Positions 15,856 to 25,408 of a DNA stretch of 64,000 nt are shown piece by piece; within the stretch, counting starts at the first letter, position 1, and the number at the start of each line of letters is the position of its first letter. The notes below the pieces were generated by a model. It had not been told where the DNA came from. It was given only the letters and a program-made list of their open reading frames with translations, and did not search any database. Made by a program: the position numbers and the translations under genes. The stretch covers positions 24,248 through 88,247 of the forward strand of contig JACKBM010000021.1 in assembly GCA_020634575.1 (NCBI GenBank), in the 5' to 3' direction. The DNA is from Ardenticatenales bacterium (GTDB taxonomy: Bacteria; Chloroflexota; Anaerolineae; Promineifilales; Promineifilaceae).

Positions 15856-18800
15856 TTAATCCTTAAAGATCAGCGGCAGGAACTTGAAATGAATCGAGCT
15901 ACAAGCCGCATCAAGGTTGACGACATTCAGCGTCGCCCCACCAGCCTGGATCGGCGCCGCCAGGTCATTCACACGATGCCACAACTCAGTGGTCAACGGC
16001 ACCATATCCTGCTGATACAGGCAGACATTGCGCGTTACCATCGCCTCGTAGCTGATCTCGGCTCCGGCGCCTGAGTTCGCCGCCAGATCACCTTCCCAGC
16101 TGAGGCCATTACCCAGGGGCTGCCCGCCCGCTGTGATGGAACTCGTGATGATCTGGAGACCAAAGGGCAGCGTATCGGTCAGGACGTAATGCAGGTCTTC
16201 CCAGCGCACGTTCGGTTGGATGGTTATCGTGAAGGGGACGGTATCGCCCAATTCAGCTGTGGCGACGGTCGCCTCGCTGACATCGTCCGCGGCCCGCTCC
16301 AGGTCAACCCAGATCGTGGGGCCGCCGTTGCGCACCACACCATCGTGCAGCAGCACCCGGCCATACCAGACATCGCCCGGCTGGGCAGAAAGATCCCAGA
16401 TCAGGTCCAGATCAAAGGGCACGCCATTAACCGCCGACGCGGGCGCAGATGCGCTCATCTCGCCGGTAGCCAGCGCCGGGATCACGGCCGTCGCCAAATC
16501 AACAGTGTCGCTGATATTGCCGGAGCCGCCCCGATTCAGTACGACCAGCCAGTAGGTGCCGGCTGCCGGCTCGGCAAGCCGACATTCCTCCACCCAACTG
16601 GAGAGCGTACTGCTACAGACCAGTTCGCCTGCTTCGGGCAGCCCATCGCCACCGTCCAGGCCTAGATACAGATTGATGTTGGGTGACTCGGAGCTGAGCA
16701 TCTCAGCGACCAGACCGCCGCTGTTGGCCGGCACGGTGAAGGTAAAGAAGGTTGTCGTCCCATCATTGAGGTTGTCGTACGGATTGCTGGGCGTTGGGTC
16801 TGTGCCGAGGGCAAACTGATGGCGATCGGCCAGGGTCAGCCCCTGAACATCCACCGTTAAAGTCGGCACGTCATTCATGACCAGATCGTTGTATGTTGCT
16901 GAGCCCTGATCGCGCCGGATTTCGAGGTTGATCTGCTCCGGCACGGCGGCCCCGGTCGGGCGCACCGCCAGGGGCAGTTGCGTTACCGGCGCCTGGTCGC
17001 CAGCCTCATGCCAGAGGATACGACCAAACTGCCAGCTCCCTTCGGCCGCCCCGTTGATGGTCGCTGTGACCGTAAAGCTCTGGGTGGCCCCGGGAGCCAG
17101 GGTGAAGCTCGACGGCGACACGGTCAGGCTGATGCCAGCCGGCGCCTGGATGTCGACGGTCCAGCTGCCGGTTGTCGCCAGCGCGTTGCTGACCGTGCGG
17201 ACCCATTGACATTGGGCCACGCAGTCCGCCTGGGCCAGGGTGGCCAGGTTGAGCTGTTCCGGATCGCCGTTACGGGCCGGATCAGCCGTCATAAAGTTCG
17301 CCACACTCTCATCAAAGAGGAGACCGGCGTTAATGGCATCAGCCACATAGACACGGCCAGCGCCGACATCAAAGGGATCGGCCGGTGTGACCCAATCCGC
17401 TTTGGTGGCGTAGGTGTAGATAGCAGTGGAGACGATGGCCGACTGCACCTCAGCGGCGCTCCAACCGGGCCGCTCCACCTGAATAAGCGCTGCCGCCCCG
17501 GCTGCGGCCGGGCTGGCAAAGGATGTGCCAAGACCAAGCGTGTATTCATTGCCTTCCACAGCAGAGACGATGACCCAGCCGGGGGCGATGACATCCGGCC
17601 GGATCACCGACGGCACGGTCGGGTTCGGGCCACGCGACGAGGCATTAATGATATGGTCGCCATTCTCAATGTCGTAAGAAACGCTGGAACCGGAAATGGT
17701 CGCCATATGACCGCTGCCGCTGGCCAGCCAGGTACGCAGCAAAGCCGCATCATCAGACTGGATACGCATACCGGGCAGCGAATATTCAAACAGGCCGCCA
17801 TACATCAGCAGGCTGGGCCGGGCCATGACCACGCCGCCACCGCCAGCGTCCTTGACGTAATTTGCCTTGACATCGCTGCCAATCCCACCACCGTCTTCGC
17901 ACATGACAATGGCCGGACCATTCCCATTGATATTGCTGAACGTATTGGCCGGGAACGGCGAGGCGCATTTGCCATCGGCCGAATTATTGGCCGGGATCCC
18001 GTCATAATCCCGAGCGTGGACTATTGGCGCCGGCCCAAAGCCGTCGCCAATCCCTTCGCCGCGGATATCGGCCGGGGGCGTCGTCGCCCCGCCACTCATG
18101 TTTTCGACATAATTAGCATAGGAACGGTCGTGAGTGGACATACCGACCGCCAGCAACCAGGGCGCATCAGGCCCCGCTTCAATAGAGGCCGCTGACGGAC
18201 CACGGTTACCCGCGGCCGCAGCGACAAACGTCCCGGCGGCTCGCAAGCCGAGCAAAGCCTGGGTAACCGGGCTCTGCCACGGGTCGATCGGCGTGCCACC
18301 GATGGAGTAGTTCAACACATCCACCTGATCCACGGCCGCTTGCTCTAAAGCTGCCAGGATCATGTGGGCCAGGCAGGCCTCGCCCGCACAGGCATCATAT
18401 GAAATCAGGTTGGCATGAGGGGCAACGCCAGACAGCGTCATCACCTCGGTCGCTGTGGGCAAGGGCAACGTGTACGTGACGAAGTTGCCCGCCGCGACGT
18501 GGGCGACAAACGTGCCATGGTCATAGCGGAAATCGGTTGGCGTGATGCCATCACCCGAAAAATCGTACAGCCCGATTAACTTGTCGTTACACAAAGCGGG
18601 ATTTGTCGTCAGGCAGTAGCCGTACAGTTGGCCGCGGGGGTTGTCATGGTCATAGCCATCCACAATGCCGATGTCGGCAAATGAATCATGGGCATAATCG
18701 ATGCCGGTATCGACAACGCCAATGACCTGCCCTTCGCCCATGTTGCCGGCACTGCCGGTGGCCGAGCCATCCCAGACCGGCGGCGCCCCGAGAAAGCGCG

Positions 18801-19251
18801 GTGTGGCATCTGAAAGGGGTTCGTAGGCGATGGAAGGGCTTACCTGGAGGACATCCGGCAGCGCGGCGAGTTCTTCCGCCTCTGCCGGCATCAGGGCCAG
18901 GGCCAGGCCGTTAAACACAACCTGATACTGCCTTTCTGGCGTCAGTGACCGGTCGAGCAGGCCAGCCGCGTCGCTCAGGAAGCGTTCCTGTTGAGCAACC
19001 AGGTGCGCCCGGTAAGCGGCGGCCTCGGGCAGGGCTAGATTGAGGCGTTCCTGGCCGGCCAGTTCAGGCCGGGTGGCAGGCAGGCCGGCCAGCCCGCCAT
19101 CGTACAGGGCCAGGGGCATATCGGTAAGTGAGATGATGTAAATCTGCGGTTCCGCCGCCAGCGCCTGGCTGGCCGGCGAGGTACGCAAGGCTAGCAACAG
19201 CACGGCCAACGGCAACAGAACTGTAGCCAGAACAGTAATGACTCGTTTCAT
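15856..19251 (-). CDS. Secreted subtilisin-like serine protease (S8) with PA domain
   Basis: 1131 residues. A signal peptide (RVITVLATVLLPLAVLLLAL) leads into an inhibitor-I9-like propeptide (LPDVLQVSPSIAYEP). The catalytic triad is complete: Asp181 in VIGVVDTGIDYAH, His245 in YDHGTFVAHVAAGN and Ser577 in GLGTSFASPAAAGAA. A protease-associated (PA) domain is inserted before the serine (about 405-505; GPAIVMCEDGGG). The C-terminal third has Ig-like/fibronectin-like modules and a pre-peptidase C-terminal-type domain (FTVPANSGGLVAEML...), and the protein ends FKFLPLIFKD. It should be exported to the cell surface or medium and degrade proteins. The ATG 19251 has GGGAG 10 nt upstream. It is the first gene of an operon with the NACHT-HEAT protein. 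Confidence 0.95.
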   Translation of the reverse strand: MKRVITVLATVLLPLAVLLLALRTSPASQALAAEPQIYIISLTDMPLALYDGGLAGLPATRPELAGQERLNLALPEAAAYRAHLVAQQERFLSDAAGLLDRSLTPERQYQVVFNGLALALMPAEAEELAALPDVLQVSPSIAYEPLSDATPRFLGAPPVWDGSATGSAGNMGEGQVIGVVDTGIDYAHDSFADIGIVDGYDHDNPRGQLYGYCLTTNPALCNDKLIGLYDFSGDGITPTDFRYDHGTFVAHVAAGNFVTYTLPLPTATEVMTLSGVAPHANLISYDACAGEACLAHMILAALEQAAVDQVDVLNYSIGGTPIDPWQSPVTQALLGLRAAGTFVAAAAGNRGPSAASIEAGPDAPWLLAVGMSTHDRSYANYVENMSGGATTPPADIRGEGIGDGFGPAPIVHARDYDGIPANNSADGKCASPFPANTFSNINGNGPAIVMCEDGGGIGSDVKANYVKDAGGGGVVMARPSLLMYGGLFEYSLPGMRIQSDDAALLRTWLASGSGHMATISGSSVSYDIENGDHIINASSRGPNPTVPSVIRPDVIAPGWVIVSAVEGNEYTLGLGTSFASPAAAGAAALIQVERPGWSAAEVQSAIVSTAIYTYATKADWVTPADPFDVGAGRVYVADAINAGLLFDESVANFMTADPARNGDPEQLNLATLAQADCVAQCQWVRTVSNALATTGSWTVDIQAPAGISLTVSPSSFTLAPGATQSFTVTATINGAAEGSWQFGRILWHEAGDQAPVTQLPLAVRPTGAAVPEQINLEIRRDQGSATYNDLVMNDVPTLTVDVQGLTLADRHQFALGTDPTPSNPYDNLNDGTTTFFTFTVPANSGGLVAEMLSSESPNINLYLGLDGGDGLPEAGELVCSSTLSSWVEECRLAEPAAGTYWLVVLNRGGSGNISDTVDLATAVIPALATGEMSASAPASAVNGVPFDLDLIWDLSAQPGDVWYGRVLLHDGVVRNGGPTIWVDLERAADDVSEATVATAELGDTVPFTITIQPNVRWEDLHYVLTDTLPFGLQIITSSITAGGQPLGNGLSWEGDLAANSGAGAEISYEAMVTRNVCLYQQDMVPLTTELWHRVNDLAAPIQAGGATLNVVNLDAACSSIHFKFLPLIFKD

Positions 19252-19440
19252 GAATTCGACTCCCTTGCATGGCTCATTTGCCCAAAGCTCCGACTCGGTC
19301 AGGATGTTTTGTTTAGTTGAGTCGGGCGGCGGCAGGCATAATAAGAGATTGGCTCTGGCCCCTATTGTAAACGAGAATGGGGATGGGTGGAAGAGGGATA
19401 TTCATTGCCTCCCCCCGCCGTCAGGATTACACTTCGCCCT

Positions 19441-20991
19441 ATGAATTTACCCGACCTGAACCTGCTCAATGTCCTGCTGGCGGCGGCGCCGCTTCTCGTG
19501 GTGCTTTATCTGATGATGTGGCGGAACTGGGGCGGGGCCAAGGCGGGACCGGCCGGTTTCGTCGTCGCCCTCGTCGTTTCCCTCGTTTTCTTCGGCGCCA
19601 ATTTGCCACTGATCCTTGTCTCCATCGGCAAAGCGTTCCTGTTGGCGCTCTTTGTCCTCTACATCATCTGGATGGCGCTGCTGTTCTATCATGTGGTGGA
19701 TGATGCCGGCGTCATTGCGGCGATGAGCAGCGCGGTCGGCGGGCTGGCCCGGAATCGGGCCTCGCAAGCCTTGTTGGTTGCCTGGCTGTTTGGCTCGTTC
19801 CTGCAGGGCGCGTCGGGCTTTGGCGTGCCGGCGGCGGTGGTCGCCCCCCTGCTGCTGGGGCTGGGTTTTGCCCCCAATGTGGCCGTCGTCATCGCCCTGA
19901 TCGGGCATGGTTGGGCCGTGACGTTTGGCTCGCTGGGCAACTCCTTTAATGTGATGGTCGGCGCCAGCGGCTACACGGTCGAGTTTTTGGCCACCGAGAG
20001 CAGCCTCCTGCTGGCGCTCTGCTGCTTTGCCTGCGGCATCCTGGTCCTCTGGTGGACCGGCAAGTGGGCCGCCCTGCGCTCCGCCTGGGCGGAGTTGCTG
20101 GTTTTTGGCCTGCTGATGGCCGGGACGCAATGGGCACTGGCTGAGGCTGGCCTGTTCGCCGTGGCGGCGCTGGGTGGTGGCATGGTTGGGCTACTGGCCG
20201 GGATGTTGTTCTACCAGCGGCAGAGCAGCCGCGGCGGCCAGGGTTTGAGCTGGGGCCATCTGGGCCAGACATTCCTGGCGTATATCATCCTGACGGTCAT
20301 TATTTTGCTGGGCGAGCTGGTGCTGGATGATTTTTTGGAGGCGGTGGTCATCAACCCGGTTTTCCCGGAGGTTACGACCTCGTTTGGCTGGCTGACGCCT
20401 GAGGGAACCGGCCGGTCCATCAACCTGTTCGGCCACGCCGGCGCGTTGCTGTTTTATTCGAGCGTCGTCGTCTTCCTCTACTATCGCTGGCGGGGTCCCC
20501 TGAATGGCAAAAAGGATTACGCCTGGCGGCCGATCTGGCAACGCACCGTCAAACGGTCCAAGAGTTCAACCATCAGCATTCTCTTCCTGATGGGGATGGC
20601 GATCATCATGCAACATGCCGGCATGACGCAGTTGCTGGCGGAGATGATGAGCGAATACACGGGCCGGCTCTTCCCCACCATCAGCCCGGTCATCGGCGCC
20701 CTGGGCGCGATCATGACCGGCAGCAACACCAACTCCAACGTGTTATTTACCACGCTGCAGCAGCAGACCGCGCTTTCGCTGGGGCTGGCGGTCGCCTGGA
20801 TCCTGGCCTCGCAGACGGCGGGCGGCGCCATCGGCAGCGTCTTCGCCCCGGCCAAAATCATCGTCGGCTGCAGCACCGTGGCCGACGCCGACAGCGGCAC
20901 CGTGCTGCGCCTGGCGGTCATCAGCGGCGGCGTCATCATCCTGCTCCTGGCCGTCGTCATGACGCTGATGACGCTCTTTGGCGTTGTCTGA
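19441..20991 (+). CDS. L-lactate permease family transporter
   Basis: 517 residues, an integral membrane protein with about 12-14 hydrophobic segments, of the LctP (lactate/glycolate:H+ symporter) family. Signature stretches include LLVAWLFGSFLQGASGFGVPAAV (with the conserved GASGFGVP), IGHGWAVTFGSLG, and near the end AIMTGSNTNSNVLF and LASQTAGGAIGSVFAPAKIIVG. It probably imports lactate or a similar hydroxy-acid by proton symport; specificity within the family is not readable. The frame opens at 19387 but the first 18 codons look non-coding; the ATG 19441 starts just before the first membrane segment, with only a distant AGGA. Two ACCGGCCGGT copies fall inside (19548, 20407). A repeat hairpin follows the stop codon immediately. 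Confidence 0.9.
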   Translation: MNLPDLNLLNVLLAAAPLLVVLYLMMWRNWGGAKAGPAGFVVALVVSLVFFGANLPLILVSIGKAFLLALFVLYIIWMALLFYHVVDDAGVIAAMSSAVGGLARNRASQALLVAWLFGSFLQGASGFGVPAAVVAPLLLGLGFAPNVAVVIALIGHGWAVTFGSLGNSFNVMVGASGYTVEFLATESSLLLALCCFACGILVLWWTGKWAALRSAWAELLVFGLLMAGTQWALAEAGLFAVAALGGGMVGLLAGMLFYQRQSSRGGQGLSWGHLGQTFLAYIILTVIILLGELVLDDFLEAVVINPVFPEVTTSFGWLTPEGTGRSINLFGHAGALLFYSSVVVFLYYRWRGPLNGKKDYAWRPIWQRTVKRSKSSTISILFLMGMAIIMQHAGMTQLLAEMMSEYTGRLFPTISPVIGALGAIMTGSNTNSNVLFTTLQQQTALSLGLAVAWILASQTAGGAIGSVFAPAKIIVGCSTVADADSGTVLRLAVISGGVIILLLAVVMTLMTLFGVV

Positions 20992-20993
20992 GA

Positions 20994-21100
20994 GCCACGG
21001 ATTAGCACGGACTTAACACGGATTCTTTCTGAAAATAGCCGTGTGATTTGCTCACTGCGACAAAAATATTAATCCGAGAGAATCCGTGTAAATCCGTGGC
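20994..21100. repeat. Inverted repeat of the AATCCGTG family
   Basis: Left arm 20994-21023 (GCCACGGATTAGCACGG...) pairs with right arm 21071-21100 (...AATCCGTGTAAATCCGTGGC). Each arm is itself built of three AATCCGTG-like half-turns. A second copy is at 38987-39092. It lies between the permease stop and the dipeptidase start and could form a long imperfect hairpin. Confidence 0.8.
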
Positions 21101-21125
21101 AAAAGCAACACTTGAGGAAGTGCGC

Positions 21126-22118
21126 ATGGATAACGGTCCGGTTATTGTCGATATGCATTTTGATCTGTTGACGGCGCTGTATGAGCGGCGGGGACAGAGC
21201 GGGGTTTTGCGGCGGGATTTTTTGCCGGGGTGGCAGGCCGGCGGGCTGGGCGTGATCGGCGTCGCTATTTACCTCGAGGCGCACTATTTGCCGGAAATGG
21301 GGTTGCGCGTCGCCCTGGATCAGGTGGCTCGGCTTTATGCTGAGGTGGCGATCACACCTGAGCTGGCCCTCTGCCGCACTTATGACGAGATCCTGAGCGC
21401 TCGGGCGGCCGGGCAGATCGCGTTGCTGTTGACGATGGAAGGGGTCGAACCGCTTGGCGCTGATCCTGATTTGCTGCGTGTCTTTTATGAGCTAGGGCTG
21501 CGCTCGCTTGGTTTGACCCATGCGCGGCGCAACGCGGCGGCTGATGGGGCGCTGGTAGCGCCCAGCGGCTCGTCGCCGGCCGGGCTGACGCCGTTCGGCC
21601 GGGAGATCGTGCGCCAATGTGAGGCGTTGGGGATTATTCTGGATCTGGCGCATCTGAATCCGGCCGGTTTCGACGAGGTCCTGAACCTCACCAGCCGGCC
21701 ACTGATCATCTCCCACACCAATCCGCGCCACTTCTATGATATTGAGCGCAACAGCAGCGACGCCCAGATGCGCCAGGTGGCTGAACGAGGCGGCGTCATC
21801 GGCCTCAGCACGTTTTTTATCGCCCACTCAGCGGCCGAGACAACCCTGGACCGTTATGTGGAGCAACTGGTGTATGTGGCGGACGTCGCCGGCTGGGACG
21901 CCGTTGGCCTGGGCATGGACTTTGTCAGGTTTATCTACGACACGCTGAGCGATGAGGTGAAAGCGACACTGCCGCCAGTTTACTTTATGGCTGACCTTTA
22001 TGAGCACAGCCATCTTCCGGCGCTGATTGCCAGACTTGAAGCACAGCAAATCAGCTCGACCAACATCGACAAACTCCTGGGCGGCAACTTTCAGCGGCTT
22101 TTTGCCACTTGCTTATAG
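21126..22118 (+). CDS. Membrane dipeptidase (renal dipeptidase, peptidase M19)
   Basis: 330 residues, a zinc-dependent TIM-barrel dipeptidase that hydrolyses dipeptides, often with D-residues or dehydro-residues. Metal-binding and family motifs are visible: VDMHFDLL (D-x-H-x-D), TMEGVEPLG (bridging Glu), LDLAHLNPAGF, PLIISHTNPRHF (His) and GLGMDFVRF (the usual GSDFDG region, diverged). The upstream in-frame codons back to 21048 belong to the dispersed repeat; ATG 21126 is preceded by GAGGAAG at good distance. No signal peptide is seen, so the enzyme is probably cytoplasmic. Downstream of the lactate-permease gene on the same strand, separated by a repeat hairpin; joint transcription is possible but unproven. 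Confidence 0.9.
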   Translation: MDNGPVIVDMHFDLLTALYERRGQSGVLRRDFLPGWQAGGLGVIGVAIYLEAHYLPEMGLRVALDQVARLYAEVAITPELALCRTYDEILSARAAGQIALLLTMEGVEPLGADPDLLRVFYELGLRSLGLTHARRNAAADGALVAPSGSSPAGLTPFGREIVRQCEALGIILDLAHLNPAGFDEVLNLTSRPLIISHTNPRHFYDIERNSSDAQMRQVAERGGVIGLSTFFIAHSAAETTLDRYVEQLVYVADVAGWDAVGLGMDFVRFIYDTLSDEVKATLPPVYFMADLYEHSHLPALIARLEAQQISSTNIDKLLGGNFQRLFATCL

Positions 22119-22185
22119 TTCGTGACGCAGCTTTGGATTCTACGCTGAGCGCGGCGCAGTCGCTGTAGCCAGCAAGGAGGCTATG

Positions 22186-22548
22186 ATGAGTTATATCGAG
22201 TTTGAGACCTGGATCGTGAAAGATGGTCACGAGGAGGCGCATCAGCAGATGCTACGTGACTGGTTCCGCTTTATCCGCACACACCATCCTGAGCTTTTCG
22301 CTGAGTGGAAATCAGCCCGTTACTATCGCGAGATCAGCAAGGAAGGGGAACCAACTGGCAAATACATCATGCTCTTTGAGTTTCATAGTAAGGAAGCACA
22401 CCACGCCTACAAGGCACGCCGGCAGGAATACGCCGGGCCATACGCTGCCTACAAAGAAGTGGACCCCTACCATCACCATTTTGTGCAGGACAGCGTCACA
22501 ACTGATTATTGGGAACCGCAAGAAGAGGATTTGTGGCTGGAGAGTTGA
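22186..22548 (+). CDS. Small protein, probable dimeric alpha/beta-barrel (NIPSNAP/ABM-like)
   Basis: 120 residues. It opens with a beta strand (YIEFETWIVKDGHEE), then an amphipathic helix (AHQQMLRDWFRFIRTHHP), two strands (SARYYREIS, KYIMLFEFHSKEAHHAY) and a second helix, an order typical of the ferredoxin-like dimeric barrel seen in antibiotic-biosynthesis monooxygenase and NIPSNAP families. It is rich in His, Tyr and Trp. No active site can be named, so the function is unknown. Two adjacent ATGs are possible; 22186 gives a 5-nt gap to AAGGAGG, while 22183 leaves only 2 nt. It is preceded by the dipeptidase on the same strand. Confidence 0.7.
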   Translation: MSYIEFETWIVKDGHEEAHQQMLRDWFRFIRTHHPELFAEWKSARYYREISKEGEPTGKYIMLFEFHSKEAHHAYKARRQEYAGPYAAYKEVDPYHHHFVQDSVTTDYWEPQEEDLWLES

Positions 22549-22773
22549 TCAATCTGCTTCGGGACCAAAAGATGGTGAACCGCCTGCCCTGCCCCGTTGC
22601 CTGAAGCCTTATGTGCAAGCGGCAAATCACAACCCAAAATCTTAGAAATCGGTGATTTCCGGCGCTAAGCGTGCGCCTGTAGCTAGCTTTTTGCATTACC
22701 CAACCTCCGAAAATGTGCTCTAATAACCGCATTCGCGTCTCATCGCTTTACCTTCTGAGATTTTGGGGGCAAT

Positions 22774-24519
22774 ATGTTTCAACTTCGTTCTCACACCAAG
22801 AACACCTTCTTTCTATTGACAATCCTGCTCGGCCTCTTCGCCTTTTTTGTCTACGCAGCCGACAAATCTGTGGCCAGCACAAAAACCAACGAAGCCTTAA
22901 ATCCAACCTATATCGAGCTGGCGGAAACGCTTTTTGATTTTGGCTCAACCGCAGATTTCGTCCTGGATGAGTCGCAAAATCGTCTCTATGCCACGTCCGG
23001 TCATCAAACTGTGGTGATTTTCAACACCCTGACTGGTCAAATGGTGGCTGAGATTACCGGGCTGACCAGTCCGGCTCAGCTTGCCCTCAGTCCTGATGGC
23101 AGCCAGCTTTTTGTGGGCAATCAGATAGCGGCTGCCAATGACACGGTCCAGGTGGTGAACACAGCGACCCTGTCAGTCGTCGCAACCCATCCGTTTACGG
23201 ATGAGATCGTCGACATGGCGGCAGGCCCAGACGGACGGCTCTACCTGGGGCCAGATGCAGACGCAAACACCATGATTTCTGTCATGGACGTTGACACGGG
23301 CGCCGTCGTCTCCACTATTCCGGTGGGCGCTTCAAGCTCGGCCGAGTTGCCCCTGGTGGCCGTGGCCAACAATCTCTACGTCGCCATTCCCAAAAACAGC
23401 GGCGCCGAGGCTGAGCTACACAAATACGATATCAGCGCCATCACCGCCACCCAGATCATCACCAGCTTCCTGCCAACCGGCGCTTTTCAAATGGATGTCA
23501 CACCAGACGAACAGCGCGTCGGCATCCGTAGCTTCCAGGATTCAAAAATCAACCTCTACAATGCGTCGACTTTTAGCGAGACCAACAATTACGAGGTCAG
23601 TTCAGGCTACGTAACGGTCCGCTTTGCCGCAGACAGCCAGTCGGCCCTGGGTCTGTACCGGCCGGATGGCCTGAATGGGCCAGGCGCCATCCACGAGATT
23701 GACCTGGTCACAGGTGAAATCAGCCGGCGCTTTGTCGACAGAAACGTCACGACACAAGCCTTAATGGCCCTGCCGCTCGACGGCGGCAACGCATTGCTTG
23801 TTTATTCAGATCGAATCAAATTGCTGGGAGCAGCCGATTACGGCGCTGCGCTGCCTATCATCCTGAATGATTACTGTCGTGTGGCCTACGTAGATGATTT
23901 CAGCAGCCCGAGCAGCGGCTGGCCCATTCGCGTGAGTAATGGGTCAACTTACGGCTACCTGAATGGCGAGTATCAGATTTATCATGCCAATACCAATCGC
24001 TGGGGAGCGCTCTCCATTAATCAGGTCATCGAAGGCGACCAGACCCTGATTCTGGATACCCGTGTGGCCAACGGCCGCATTGGCTCCCAGGGTCTGCTTT
24101 ATGGCCTGAACAATGACTCGACCAATTTCTACACCTTCGAGATCCTGCCGCAAAGCCAGGAATGGCTGGTGTTCAATTTTGACAGTACCGGGGGTTGGAC
24201 GCTTCTCGGCCAGGGCACCTCAGGTGTTATCAATTCGGGCACCGGCACGAACGAACTAAAACTGGTTGCCCAGGGCGGTCAGTTCCTGCTGCACATCAAT
24301 GGAACGCCCATCACAACCATTGCCCGCCACAATGGCCGGATTGGCTTTACCGGCGGCTCATTGCAAGGTGACGTCGATCTTCGCTATGACAATTACACCT
24401 ATGTCAATGAAAATTGCCCGCTACCGACAATCAATCCAGGCGCACCAGTTGGCGATGGGGAACTGCTCATCCTGGACGATCATCCGTTAATCGGGAACCG
24501 GGAAGGTGAACAGCGCTAA
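22774..24519 (+). CDS. Secreted YVTN-type beta-propeller with C-terminal LamG-like domain
   Basis: 581 residues with an N-terminal signal peptide or anchor (FFLLTILLGLFAFFVYAAD). The first ~360 residues are beta-propeller blades with NHL/YVTN-like wording: RLYATSGHQTVVIFNTLTGQ, LALSPDGSQLFVGNQ, LSVVATHPFTDEIVDMAAGP and GRLYLGPDADANT. Such domains usually bind ligands or proteins outside the cell. Then comes a short hydrophobic stretch ALPIILNDY, similar to the C-terminal tails of other exported proteins here, and a second domain (about 380-550; YVDDFSSPSSGWPIRVSNG, WLVFNFDSTGGWTLLGQG, DVDLRYDNYTYVN) that resembles concanavalin-like LamG/DUF1080 jelly rolls. Start ATG follows GGGGGCAAT. The 225-bp space before it shows no clear promoter. 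Confidence 0.75.
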   Translation: MFQLRSHTKNTFFLLTILLGLFAFFVYAADKSVASTKTNEALNPTYIELAETLFDFGSTADFVLDESQNRLYATSGHQTVVIFNTLTGQMVAEITGLTSPAQLALSPDGSQLFVGNQIAAANDTVQVVNTATLSVVATHPFTDEIVDMAAGPDGRLYLGPDADANTMISVMDVDTGAVVSTIPVGASSSAELPLVAVANNLYVAIPKNSGAEAELHKYDISAITATQIITSFLPTGAFQMDVTPDEQRVGIRSFQDSKINLYNASTFSETNNYEVSSGYVTVRFAADSQSALGLYRPDGLNGPGAIHEIDLVTGEISRRFVDRNVTTQALMALPLDGGNALLVYSDRIKLLGAADYGAALPIILNDYCRVAYVDDFSSPSSGWPIRVSNGSTYGYLNGEYQIYHANTNRWGALSINQVIEGDQTLILDTRVANGRIGSQGLLYGLNNDSTNFYTFEILPQSQEWLVFNFDSTGGWTLLGQGTSGVINSGTGTNELKLVAQGGQFLLHINGTPITTIARHNGRIGFTGGSLQGDVDLRYDNYTYVNENCPLPTINPGAPVGDGELLILDDHPLIGNREGEQR

Positions 24520-24570
24520 CGCTGACAAAGCAGCGCCCTGTGGCTCGACAGGTCGGTGGATTGACTCAGA

Positions 24571-25194
24571 CTAGAGATCAATCGGCCGGTGGTCGATGCG
24601 ACAGCGTTGGGCGTCGATGATGGCCAGGAGCTTGTCAACGGCCTCGTCGATTCTGCCTTCAGCATTGATCACCCAGTAATCAAACTCCACCGCCCGCTTG
24701 AGCTCCTGGCGGGCGGTGGCTACCCGGAGGCGAATGTCCTCCGGGTGGTCGGCCTTCCGGTCAGTCAGGCGCTGAGCCATGGCCTCTTCGGATTCCGCCG
24801 TCAGGAAGACAAACTGGGCCGCCGGCACGATCTTGCGCAGGGTCGAGGCGCCCTGAACGTCAACGCGCATGACGACGTCTTTACCGCTGGCCATCGCCTC
24901 CCGGATCTGCCCTTTGGGCACGCCCTTAAAGTCGTTGTAAACGATGGCGTACTCCAGCAGTTCCTCCTCATCGATCATCTGGGCGAACTCATCACGCGTG
25001 TAGAAAAAGTAATCAACGCCGTGGATTTCACCGGGCCGAGGCGGCCGGGTCGTGGCAGTGACCACGAAGTAAAAGCGATCCGGCCGGCGCTCCATCAATT
25101 TGCGGGCAACCGTATCCTTGCCAACGCCGGATGGGCCGGAGATAACAAGCAAAACGGGGTAATTCGGACGAGCGTAAGGGTTTTCCTGGTTCAA
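24571..25194 (-). CDS. gmk: Guanylate kinase
   Basis: 207 residues, cytoplasmic nucleotide kinase that phosphorylates GMP to GDP with ATP. The P-loop is SGPSGVGKDT (about 19-28), followed by the GMP-binding TTRPPRPGEIHGVDYFF and EYAIVYNDFKGVPKGQI, the conserved VVMRVDVQGA, and the lid region AQRLTDRKAD. The start is a TTG (25194) with AAGGTG upstream; no ATG fits. It is divergently oriented to the fmdB-like gene, with a 214-bp shared regulatory space. In many bacteria gmk is followed by rpoZ or coaBC, neither of which is present here. Confidence 0.95.
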   Translation of the reverse strand: MNQENPYARPNYPVLLVISGPSGVGKDTVARKLMERRPDRFYFVVTATTRPPRPGEIHGVDYFFYTRDEFAQMIDEEELLEYAIVYNDFKGVPKGQIREAMASGKDVVMRVDVQGASTLRKIVPAAQFVFLTAESEEAMAQRLTDRKADHPEDIRLRVATARQELKRAVEFDYWVINAEGRIDEAVDKLLAIIDAQRCRIDHRPIDL

Positions 25195-25275
25195 AGTGCA
25201 CCTTATTGCTAAAGAAAGTAGCCGGGGCTGTCCGGAAATTTATCCTGACAGAGCCCTGCGGCTTCTGGCAATCGC

Positions 25276-25305
25276 TTGCGTGGCGACAAAATCAGTTCTT
25301 ATAAT
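25276..25305 (+). promoter_or_regulatory. Sigma-70-like promoter for the FmdB-type gene
   Basis: TTGCGT (25276-25281), an 18-bp spacer and a perfect TATAAT (25300-25305). Transcription would begin near 25312, giving a leader of about 97 nt before the ATG at 25409. Confidence 0.55.
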
Positions 25306-25408
25306 GAAAACAGCTTCCCAACCACGAATGGCGCAACCGGGCGCTCGCGAGAATGAGGTCAATTGGGCAACATTCGGGGTCATTGGGCTGGAAAGGATTC
25401 CTGTAAGT

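Noticed and set aside
16978..18195. 405-codon plus-strand frame within the subtilase gene
   Set aside because: Antisense to a gene with a complete catalytic triad.
22223..22645. 140-codon frame overlapping the small alpha/beta-barrel gene
   Set aside because: Out of frame with the protein that has AAGGAGG; composition is not protein-like.
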